This document shows positions 36,869 through 47,500 of a stretch of 64,000 bases of DNA, in pieces (within the stretch, counting starts at the first letter, position 1; the number at the start of each line of letters is the position of its first letter). Below the pieces are notes generated by a model, which saw only the letters and a list, made by a program, of their open reading frames with translations, had not been told where the DNA came from and ran no database searches. Source of the DNA: Owenia fusiformis (Eukaryota; Annelida; Polychaeta; Sabellida; Oweniidae); contig CAIIXF020000010.1 in the NCBI GenBank assembly GCA_903813345.2, positions 2,597,169-2,661,168 on the forward strand, read 5' to 3'. The position numbers and the translations under genes were made by a program.

Positions 36869-37894
36869 TAGGCCTAACCTTGGTCCAAATATGAACACCA
36901 TGGTCTAAATTTTGAACACCTTGGTTTTGGCTTTGCACCGCTTAACTTCAACAAGTCGGTCAACCGAGGTCAACAAGAAAGTTTGAAGTAAATGCATGAC
37001 AGCAATTCGCGTGAAAATTCTGAATGAACTGAGTGTGGCCATAGAATATAAATAAGACACTCTTCGTTGTTTTGAATTTGCCTTAAATTGCCCAGTCAGC
37101 CGTCTTATTTTTATTGATGTAAACATAATAAACCCACCTTCATTGATCTTTACATGCAGTCCTAGTTCATACATTTGTCTACTTCGCAGGATGTTTATTC
37201 ACAAAAGAATTAAAATGAAACTGAAAGAAATATTTTGCAACAAGCGGCCATCTTGACTAAATCGCTATAGGGGAAAAAACGCATGCTTTCAAAATGGAGA
37301 ACGAGACGACGTCTATTTTAAATGAAAACGTTTAAGTAATATCTCATCAACAAAACAAGCCGTTACTATTTCAATTCATGAAATATTAACAGAACGATTT
37401 TTAGAATATTACATGAATTTATTGAACGACAGCTGAAGATTTTACAATAGTTCACGGTGTTCCAGATAAAATCACTTTTAGCCAAGAATTGGCTAGAGAC
37501 TCTAGTAATCTAAAACTGTTTGTGTTATACGCAATTCACATGAACATTCCGAACTAACTGCATTCATTTTTCCTGCATTCTTTTTTTGATCTGATATATT
37601 TTTTTATCTGAAATGCTTTTTGGATGTGACTTCAATTCATCAAATGTGTGACAAATACGCAAATTGCAGGACAGTTGAACAGCCTGCCTACTCTAGGTGA
37701 AGGCCTACCCTAGGCCTATTTTTCATTTTTCATGCATCATCGTATAATGCACAACTCAGTGTCAGTGACAAGGCAGGGCAGTCAATCACAGTTTGATTCA
37801 GATTCTATTAATTAGTCAAAAAATGTAATTTAGTGTACATCCTTTTGGTTTTATCTCGTTCCAAGACTATCTCTACGTTCTAGTCTTGCGAATG
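36869..37894. other. No supported gene
   Basis: One YY1-like site on the minus strand (CAAGATGGCCGC, 37244-37255) could mark a leftward transcription start, possibly that of the DNAAF8 first exon. Otherwise nothing recognised. Confidence 0.35.
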
Positions 37895-38096
37895 TCTTAT
37901 TCTTTTGTCTGTGTACGATTACAACATGGGAGAATTTTCTACGCTTCTTACACTTAAGATACCTATTTTAATAGATTCCTTGGTATTTTATCATTCTTAT
38001 TCTTTTGTCTGTGTACGATTACAACATGGGAGAATTTTCTACGCTTCTTACACTTAAGATACCTATTTTAATAGATTCCTTGGTATTTTATCATTC
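37895..38096. repeat. Exact two-copy 100-bp tandem duplication
   Basis: TCTTTTGTCTGTGTACGATT begins at 37901 and 38001, and the sequence between repeats with a 100-bp period up to TTTTATCATTCTT. Recent duplication next to the inverted repeat at 38115. Confidence 0.9.
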
Positions 38097-38114
38097 TTTT
38101 CGTGTAGTTGAATC

Positions 38115-38700
38115 CACAATTGTATGGGTTTATCGGCAGAACGAAGAGGTTTTCGTTTTTGATAGCAATATCACACCCGGTGATCGTAGAATTGGGACGG
38201 AGGGGGGGAGCAGGCAATTTCTGCTAGAAATTTCAACAAATCTGGAAGATTTATTTTTTAAAGAAGAAGTTTACTATTGAATTGCTAAATAAATAGGCTC
38301 ACGGTATTGTAAAATATGTTAGGTATTCTAGGATTTTTTTTCGATACTCTTTTAGGGTATAAGATCTATTACAAAAGGCGCAACGCACCAACGTGCAAAA
38401 GTCAATGTTGTTGCTATAAATGAAGCAACAATGGTGTACATGACCTGTAATAAAGAAAATTCAGAAATTGCCTGCTCCCCCCCTCCGTCCCATTTTTACG
38501 ATCACCGGGTGTGAATATTTGCGTGTAATATTTAACTTATTTCAACCGTCAAATTCCTCCATTCAGTTCCCGGCATGCACCAGTCATAAGGGAAATCCCT
38601 GGGGAATTCCCCTTCCGACATTTTGAAAATTGCTGATATATTTCCGATGTAAAAACTAAAATCTCTTCGTTCTGCCGATAAACCCATACAATTGGCGATC
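38115..38700. mobile_element. ~585-bp inverted-repeat element upstream of ANKS3
   Basis: Two pairs of mirrored segments: ATTGTATGGGTTTATCGGCA (38119) against its complement near 38690, and CACCCGGTGATCGTAGAATT with GGACGGAGGGGGG (38173-38224) against complements at 38463-38516. The nested arrangement is typical of a palindromic DNA element. The 91-codon open stretch crossing it is not credible as a gene. Confidence 0.7.
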
Positions 38701-39500
38701 TAACAACATAAAAAGAATTCTAAAATACTAAGGAATGTATCGAGGTAGGTCATTTAGGTGTGCAATGCGTAGTATTTTCTCCAACTTTGTAAAAACATTG
38801 ACTGCCCAATTATACACACGTACGACCACAATCTAAAGGGGTCGTAGGATGCGATAACTTTTGGTTGACTTTTCTGCCAAGTTCCTGCAAATATTTCCTA
38901 TTGTTGACAAAAATAAAAAAGTCCAGCATATCCATATACTATTTTACTTTACATGCCTTTCAATCTATTGATAATTATTAATAAGATAGATGAGAATATC
39001 TTTCAGTACCAATCTTCCCAGACAGTTTAAGAAATTCCGCTGTCTGGAAGTTGACCAAGAAAAGCTGTAATCTGATTGGTTGATGTGAATTCAGAATTAG
39101 ACAAGAGAATAACATTTTTAGACAGATGTCCGGTGAATTTGGCGATGAGATTTTCTCAATTTATACATTGGTATAAATCGTTTTATTAATAGTTATACTC
39201 TTACAAAATCACAATACTGACTACTGACAATTTCAAGTATGATAGCTTCAACTTACTTTGAGGGTATGACACGAAAGATTTATGTGTCTGTAAAATGTGT
39301 TTGGGATGTGATGAAGATTCACAATTTATGGGTCTCCAAAAATATAATTCAGATTAATTTCTCGGAACTAAGCTAGTGTAGTGCCAAAATATTCTTACGC
39401 AAAATACAAGTAAAACTTACTTGGTCATTATATTTCAAAATATCATTCAAATTCTTCCTTGTGGAATATCATTAGTTACATCATTTGTTGTCTTCTGTAG
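38701..39500. other. No supported gene; immediate upstream of ANKS3 coding exon 1
   Basis: No motif recognised. Ends in the acceptor TTGTTGTCTTCTGTAG at 39500, so at least the right part is intron. Confidence 0.45.
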
Positions 39501-39502
39501 GT

Positions 39503-41639
39503 ATGACAACAGCAGAACTTGAGTATAACTATGAGGCATCAGATGAGGCTTCCGAGGGGGAACTCCTGGATCGCAGTCTGTCATGTTGGAAAGGATTTAC
39601 ATCAGTTACCCTAGGCATTGAAGAGGAGTTTACACCCATACCCCTCTGTCTTTGTACCGCTGCCAGTATTGGATCATTTGATGTCGTGCGCTCCTTGATA
39701 CAGAAGTAATTATACACCCTCATCGATTAAGAGTGTTTTCCATATTTTTGTCATGTGGGGATATTTATTAATGAATATCCCTCCCTTATTAATGAAACCA
39801 TTAAAGAGATACAAGTAATATTGAACATTGATAATAAGCAAAGGTTTTGTTGTGATAAAATCATAGTTAAAGATTTTTGGTTAGTCGGTCATAGTTATCA
39901 AATGCGTTTAGTTCCTAAAATAGAATGATGTATTTATAATATTGCATTCTTTTTCCTTCCTATTTTCTTACTGAATGACATTTTGAAATTTTTGCATGAA
40001 CACTGTCATGATTAACCTTCACCCGGCCATGATGCATTTTATTAATTTCAGGGGTAATGTGGATATCAATGCAAAGAACAGGGGAGGCTGGAACCCTTTG
40101 ATGTATGCCAGTTACATTGGACATGACACCATTGTGCACTTGTTACTAGATGCTGGGGTCAGTGTGAATGTTAGCAATACAAAGGGGCAAACACCACTCA
40201 TGCTGGCAGCAAGCTGTGGCAATGAAAGTGTGGCATACTTCTTGCTTCAGGTAAATTATGATGCTCTAATAGAGGGTTATAAATTTAAACACCCTTTTAT
40301 GAATTTTTTACAATTCAAAGGTTTTGAGGGAGGAGGGAAGGTGCTATTCAGGTTGTGGTAAGCAAATCTGATAAGGTGCTTATTTAATTTTTGTTCAAAT
40401 CAATTACTTTTATGTTGTATTGTAAACTGTTTTCCAAGAAATGTTTTGAGAAGAAGTTAGTAAAATTGTCTTTTGTGCGGGAAGTATAACATTCAATTTT
40501 ATAACATTTCAATGAGCTATTGTAATTATTTTTTCAGGCTGGGGCAGATATTGAGGCTGTTGATAGGAAAGGTTGGACTGCTATGTTTCACGCAACATAC
40601 TCTGGCCATCAGAATATTGTTAGATTCCTGCTTGATAACAATTGTAATATGGAGACAAAGTAAGTCATTTTGTCAAACAAGTTCAATTCATTTTTGTATG
40701 TTTAAGGAGCCGCATCAAAATGTAACTAGGCTACATTTAAGTTCTGTTTTTTATCTTTAAGGAGGCTTATTAAAAACTGATTGCAGTTATGCAGGTTCTA
40801 CATGTATTTTCTATGTTTAGGGAGTCTTGCCAAAATATGGCTCATGCAAGTTCTATTTTCTATGTTTAGGGTCCATCTCATTCATGCAAGTTCTACTTGA
40901 TATTTTTAGAGAGACTCAACAAAACTAGATTTATGCAAGTTCTATTTTCTGTTTTTGTGGAACCTCAACAAAACCTGATTTCATGCAAATTCTATTTTTA
41001 TGGTTAGGGAGCCACACCAAGACCTGCAAGTTTAGTCTGCTTTTGTTTAGTAAGTCTCAACAAAACCTGATGTTATTTATGCAAGTTCTATTTTCTGTGT
41101 TTAGAGAGCCTCAACAAAATCTGACTTCTTTCATGCAAATTGTATTTTCTATGGTTAGGGAGTCACACCAAGACCTGCAAGTTTAGTTTGCTTATGTTTA
41201 GTAAGTCTCAACAAAACCTGATGTCATTTATGCAAGTTCTATTTTCTGTGTTTAGAGAGCCTCAACAAAATCTGACTCCATTCATGCAAATTGTATTTTC
41301 TATGGTTAGGGAGTCACACCAAGACCTGCAAGTTTAGTTTGCTTATGTTTAGTAAGTCTCAACAAAACCTGATGTTATTTATGCAAGTTCTATTTTCTGT
41401 GTTTAGAGAGCCTCAACAAAATCTGACTTCATTCATGCAAATTGTATTTTCTATGGTTAGGGAGTCACACCAAGACCTGCAAGTTTAGTTTGCTTATGTT
41501 TAGTAAGTCTCAACAAAACCTGATGTCATTTATGCAAGTTCTATTTTCTGTGTTTAGAGAGCCTCAACAAAATCTGACCCCATTCATGCAAGCTGCAATG
41601 GAAGGACATGAAATAATTGTGCAAGACTTCCTACAACAT
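39503..41639 (+). CDS. ANKS3: Ankyrin repeat and SAM domain protein 3, coding exons 1-4 (5' part of gene)
   Basis: Known role: ciliary scaffold linked to the nephronophthisis proteins ANKS6, NEK8/NEK7 and BICC1. Exons: 39503-39705, 40052-40250, 40538-40659, 41558-41639; all GT-AG and in phase (2, 0, 2, 0). The start is the first ATG after the acceptor at 39500. The N-terminus EASDEASEGELLDRSLSCW parallels the human SDEASEPELLNRSLSMW. Ankyrin repeats follow: CTAASIGSFDVVRSLI, MYASYIGHDTIVHLLLDAG (near identical to human), LMLAASCGNESVAYFLLQ, AMFHATYSGHQNIVRFLLD and FMQAAMEGHEIIVQDFLQH. The fourth ends where human ANKS3 has YFLNHG, so the last ankyrin repeat, the linker and the SAM domain are not seen; they must lie beyond, or the locus is broken by the duplication whose edge is in exon 4. 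The gene runs head-to-head with DNAAF8. Confidence 0.88.
40690..41557 (+). repeat. Exon-derived minisatellite of 54-bp units carrying splice acceptors
   Basis: About 16 units, each a pyrimidine-rich TTCTATTTTCTGTGTTTAG followed by GAGCCTCAACAAAATCTGA and CATTCATGCAA: that is, the acceptor and first ~35 bp of the fourth ANKS3 exon. The right part has a higher-order period of 151 bp (54+54+43), with copies at 41140, 41291 and 41442. The left units are more diverged. The true exon begins at the last unit, 41558. Confidence 0.9.
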
Positions 41640-42705
41640 GTAAGTGTACCATTTTGAAACATATGTGCATAATTAACACTCATCAGTTGACTTAGGTATT
41701 TTCAGATTGTTTGAGGGGCAAGTGTATTGCAGTCGATGTGTTCAATTTGCATCATATCACCTGTTAAAAAGTGAAACTTCATTTTCAATATGTGAAATAA
41801 AACATATTTAAGATCTCAAAATTTTGTTCACAAATATTGTCATCTGCAAAGTTTAGCCACTTTACCCCAGTTTCTTTTATTCATTGGACGGACTGAGGTT
41901 TTGTTTTAAAGGTCTGTTATGATGCAAAAATCTCTGTTGAATTGGATTGCTGTAAAATCAAGAATTTTAACTCATTGCACCCAAATGTATAAGAATTGAT
42001 TTATATCAAAATTACCTGCAGCTGTCTTCCAAGTTTCATTGCTAATTGGTTCAGAGTTTACATGCACTGGATTTGGACTTCTGAACATGGTGTGTACTCA
42101 GTAAAATCCCCCAACCCCTATTAGTTGATATAATGATATAATCCACATGATGTAAAAACATATAAATGAAGCATGTCACATTCTCTTTTGACTGTTTGAA
42201 ACAGAATATTTTTGTTGATATTTTCAATGTTACTTTATTTATCAAAGCATGCAAGAATGAAAAATTTATCCTATGACAATTTGTCTATTCTAGCAATTTT
42301 GAGAAATGATTTCTAGAAGTGCTGGCACTATGACAATTAAACTAAATGACACTGTTTAAAATCTGGTAAAGATAAATTTCAAAGTATTTTAAACTTTGTT
42401 ATATATAAAACATGTGAAACTTGAGATTGTTTCATCATTCCTTGATGACACTTATTCAATGAATTCATTTGTATTTTTTATAACAAAAGTTTACGACTTA
42501 CAAAAATATTATTGTAAGAGAGATTTCGCAATGCACATAAAAGCATGTTTATAAATCTCTTATATTAATAACTTGAACTAAATCATAATTTCTTGCGTAG
42601 CACTATCCATTTATACGGAGCCATGGCATATAAAATGCTGTTTATAATTGATTGAATACTTATCTCGTTGAGACATACTTTGCTTTCACTTATGAGCGAA
42701 ATCTC

Positions 42706-42822
42706 TCCATTAACAGAAATTTTATCATTAACAGAAATGTTATTGATAACAAAGATGTTATTATTAACAGAAATGTTATTATTAACCTAAATGTTATTCT
42801 TAACAAAAATGTTAATACAATG
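42706..42822. repeat. AACAGAAATGTTATTATT 18-bp minisatellite
   Basis: Six to seven degenerate units; also present at 55632-55748 in the duplicate copy with small differences. The flanking AGAGATTTCGC and GCGAAATCTCTC words are inverted. Confidence 0.8.
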
Positions 42823-43319
42823 AACATTCCATAGCAAAATGTAATTCATCTTTTATAATGTTTTCCCCAGTTGGGAACAATATTTACAAAGACATGATAC
42901 TCAGGTAGTGGTTTCCCATTGACCTACTTTGTTTTGAAGGTCAAGACCTTCATAACTAATAATATAATAATATTAATACTTAGTTGATAGATTGATACCT
43001 TTGGAATTCTAATATAATTTTCTAAATACATGTACAATAATGCTGGAGCTTTTTTCACATGATGTTATGCTTATAAACTTTTGATTTATTGAAAATAAAA
43101 TAAAAATACAACCATATACATCTGAAATCTAAACTATTAAACATGATTTTGATTTTGGTTGCTCCATCTAAACTAATAATTCAAATTATTAACCTATTAA
43201 AAGGATTATAAAAACAGTGATAATCTCAAACTTTCACTTGATTCGAATCATTGGTCCATTATGCTAATCTTTGAATACCGCAATAGAATTTTCTTGTTTT
43301 CATAGTGGACTATAATATA

Positions 43320-43477
43320 CAGTAAAGCCTGTTAATTGGAACACCTCCAGAAGTGGCACACTTTTAAGAGTCCCAAGACCAACTGACTTAGTGTTAAGCA
43401 AACCTCTTTAGTGAAACACCTCCCAAATTGAACAATTTAGAGGCACCAAAGGTGTTCCACTTAGGCAGGTTTTACTG
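43320..43477. mobile_element. 158-bp pogo/Tigger-like MITE
   Basis: Ends CAGTAAAGCCTGTTAATTGG and CTTAGGCAGGTTTTACTG are flanked by TA. The terminal CAGTAAA-CCT pattern is that of pogo-class elements. Its duplicate is at 56250-56407, so it was inserted before the segmental duplication. Confidence 0.7.
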
Positions 43478-44591
43478 TACATGAATTAGGATGTCTTGAT
43501 ATACCTTCCTTATATTTTAGTTTAAGACTGTGTATATATTAGATCACTATATTTACTATGTACAGTGTTTGTTTTATGTTCAGTTTGGTTAACATGCTGT
43601 TTATACCACAATCATTATGAGCAGGGTGTGTTATAAGGTTTAAAGACCTATTGATCAAAATTTGATTATAGACCAGTTGCCTTGTCATTTTGCTGCATGT
43701 GATTAAACAGTCAGCTATTCCAGATTGCCTACGTTCCTGCAAGCCTCTAAAAGCTTATGTCACACCATGCTGGTTATTAATTATCTTGTCTTAGCAAAGC
43801 CACATTGTATTTTTTCTCAAAACAGTCTTGGAAAGCCATACGTAAATTTGTACATATACATGTTCAAATCAAAACATAGAGCCATGCATGACATGGCAAG
43901 TGATTTGAGACAGTCTTATCTAATAAGAAAATGAGGCACAAAACATTTTGGAAATATGTGGATATATACATAATGTCCCATAGTCCATGGATTTCACAGA
44001 GTTGAATTTATATTTTTGTTATCCATGGAACACAGTGTTATTACTCATTATTATCAATTTTCAGTTTATACATTTTTCTCAAATAAATCTTGTTTGTTAT
44101 ATGTCATCTTATAGTTTGACTGTCTTCTTGTCTCATCGGTCTGTCCAGAGACATATAAAACATTTTGTTTTATGTCTCTGGTCTGTCATATTATGTATCT
44201 GTATTCAGTATAGTCTAACAGGTCATAATGTGCTTAATCCTCATCATAGGCTCAATGTAGTTCAAGTACCTTCAAGGGAGTATTGGTTTGCTATGCCTTC
44301 ATAATAACAGAGCTTGGTTTGCATTATCATATTCATACAGCCGTATGGGGTTTCTGATCAAATGCCTGTAATTTCTGTCTTTCTGTAATTTTTTCTGTAT
44401 TTAAAATACACTTATTAGGATAAAAAATCATATATCTGTTGTTAATTGTACAGGTTGGTGTGGGTCACTTTCTACAATAAACTAACAACTAGCTGTTTAA
44501 TGTTCCAATTTTGATAAGATTGAATAGCAAGATCAACATTAAGCAAAAATGTTCAATTCTTCACATTTTCCCAATGTTAACTTTGAGATCA

Positions 44592-47500
44592 TCAATCAGT
44601 TGAAATGTCCAAGTATAAGTCTGAGTTTGCTCTATATAACAACATGGAAAATACAGATTCTAATTCTTGACCCTCATCAATCAGTTCAAATGCTCTTGCA
44701 TAATCAGGATGAAAATTCCCTCCATATTGATAAGCCAGGTCAAAAATTTCTTTGAAATAAGACACGGCTTCAGTGTACAACCCCATGCTTTGGTGTATAA
44801 TACCTATCACTTTCAATGAATTGGTAATATCTGGGTGAGGTTCATTGTTGTGGATCTCTCTGTACATTTCTAGACTTTCATGGTGGTATTCCAGTGCTTT
44901 AGTCTTATCTCCCATGTCATCATACACATTGCCTATGTTGTAAAGTGATCCAGCAACATCTGGATGGGGACTGTCCTGGTAGATTAGTCTTCTCATTGTA
45001 AGACTCTCTTGATGATACTGCAGTGCTTTAGTCTTATCTCCCATGTCATCATACACACTGCCCATGTTGTTAAGTGATGCAGCAACATCTGAATGAGGAC
45101 TGTCCTGGTGGATGAGTCTTTGCATTATAAGACTCTCTCGGTGATACTCCAGTGCTTTAGTCTTATCTCCCATGTCATCATACACACAGCCTATGTTGTT
45201 AAGTGATCTAGCAACATCTGAATGGGGACTGTCCTTGTGGACGAGTCTTCTCATTGTAAGACTCTCTTGGTGATACTCCAGTGCTTTAGTCTTATCCCCC
45301 ATGGCATTATACACATTGCCTATGTTGTAAAGTGATGAAGCAACATCTGAATGGGGACTGTCCTGGTGGATGAGTCTCTCCATTGTAAGACTCTCTTGAT
45401 GATGCTGTAGTGCTTTAGTCTTATCTCCCATGGCATTGTACACATTGCCTATGTTGTTAAGTGATCTAGCAACATCTGGATGGGGACTGTCCTGGTGGAT
45501 GAGTCTTTTCATTGTAAGACTCTCTTGATAATACTCTAGTGCTTTAGTCTTATCTCCCATGTCATTATACACAATGCCTATGTTGTTAAGTGATGAAGCA
45601 ACATCTGAATGGGGACTGTCCTGGTGGATGAGTCTTGTCATTGTAAGACTCTCTTGATGATACTCCAGTGCTTTAGTCTTATCTCCCATGTCATCATACA
45701 CATTGCCTATGTTGTAAAGTGATGAAGCAACATCTGAATGGGGACTGTCCTGATGGATTAGTCTTTTCATTGTAAGACTGTTTTGATGATATTTCAGTGC
45801 TTTAGTCTTATCCCCCATGGCATTATACACATTGCCTATGTTGTAAAGTGATGCAGCAACATCTAAATGGGGACTGTCCTGGTGGATTAGTCTGCTTATT
45901 GTAAGACTTTCATGGTGATACTCCAGTGCTTTAGTCTTATCTCCCATGGCATTATACACATTGCCTATGTTGTAAAGTGATGCAGCAACATCTAAATGGG
46001 GACTGTCCTGGTGGATTAGTCTGCTTATTGTAAGACTCTCTTGGTGATACTGCAGTGCTTTAGTCTTATCTCCCATGGCATTATACACATTGCCTATGTT
46101 GTTAAGTGATGAAGCAACATCTGGATGGGGACTGTCCTGGTGGATGAGTCTTTTCATTGTAAGACTCTCTTGATGATACTCCAGTGCTTTAGTCTTATCT
46201 CCCATGTCATTATACACATTGCCTATGTTGTTAAGTGATGCAGATACTCCTATTTTATCATTGATTTTTTCACTTGTATTCAGACTATCATTATGATGTT
46301 TCAATGCTTGTGAATATTTGCCTTGTACCTGGTATAGTATACCTATTGCAGTATGTGTATTCGCTAATTTCATTTTATTTCCTTCTATTTCAAGATTTTG
46401 TAGTGTTTTTAATTCCATCTGATAAGCTTGTAATGCCCTCTCAAAAAAGAAGACATCCTTGTATAATTCTGCTTTCACTTTATTGCTCCCTTCAAAATAT
46501 CTGTTGCTATAAGCCCAGTAGCCACTCACATTCAAGTTTGATTTGAGGAATTCATACCATGGTAAAAATGTGTTAAAAAAACGTAGTATGGCTGTATAAC
46601 TTCTAATTGGTATTATTTCTATTTTTTCATTCTCTACCAATTCACTTTTTAAGAAAGATATGAACTCTTTCTGTTGCTTATATGTACCGTAGACCATATG
46701 TCTAAGATTTATGACAGAGATCACCATCAGTTGTAGATCCTTCATTGCTCTTTCAGTTAGGATACCCTTCTGTTGCAGTTCCTCTAACACGTCTAGAGGA
46801 GGACATGCTGTACATCCATGCATAAGCTTTAGAATGTTGATAGTGATTGTAGCAAATCTGTAGACATCATGCTTTGTATGCATTTTCCTTATGAATGATT
46901 TTGATGACAGAGGATTTTTTTCGTATTTTGCTAAGTCTTCTTTCAGTGTCCTCATTGCACGTTCTCTACCCATTGTGATGTCTGGATTGGTTTCAGATGG
47001 TGATGCCAATATGGCATGTACTTTCTCATTGTATTCCTTCCAAAGAGCATAGTCTCCAGTGATAAGAGATGATGTCATGAGGACGTCACTAAGGTGGTAA
47101 CCTTCCTTAAGGGATTCATTTGTAAACTGAAACTTACTCATTTCATCAACAGTCATGATAAGTTCAAGTTTGAGAGGTTTATCAGCATCTTCTCTAGATT
47201 TCCGACCAATAGCTGTCTTGCTTGCATATGGCTGTGTTCCATCAAAAGACACTCCCCTGGTGGTTGCTATGTCAAAGAAGTCATTGTTTTTCATGTCAGA
47301 TGGTAAGTGGTTATTGTAATCTGTAAGAACTGGTATGTCCAAACAGTTAAGCAAGGTCTCACCTAGGTTAAGTACCTTCAAATGCATATAATATGCTATC
47401 ATAGGCAATTGCTTTTTGACTTGGTCGTCAGGTTTGCCCAAGGGATCATACAGTATTGCCCATTCAATGTCGGAATATGCAGTGACCTCATTACGTGATA

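Larger units (their letters stand above)
41572..44591. repeat. Segmental duplication, left copy (matches 54599-57815)
   Basis: From within ANKS3 exon 4 to the 3' end of the leftward TPR gene, sequence is colinear with 54599-57815 at roughly 95 percent by eye. Offset is 13,027 bp at the left edge and 13,224 bp at the TPR stop codon because of indels. No gene lies between exon 4 and 44592; the left copy includes an 18-bp minisatellite and a pogo-like MITE. Confidence 0.92.

Noticed and set aside
40983-41488. Repeated 65-codon open frames as genes
   Set aside because: They are the 151-bp minisatellite read through; they arise from exon 4-derived sequence.
46274-46546. Plus-strand open frame opposite the TPR gene
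   Set aside because: Antisense shadow of a well-supported coding exon.
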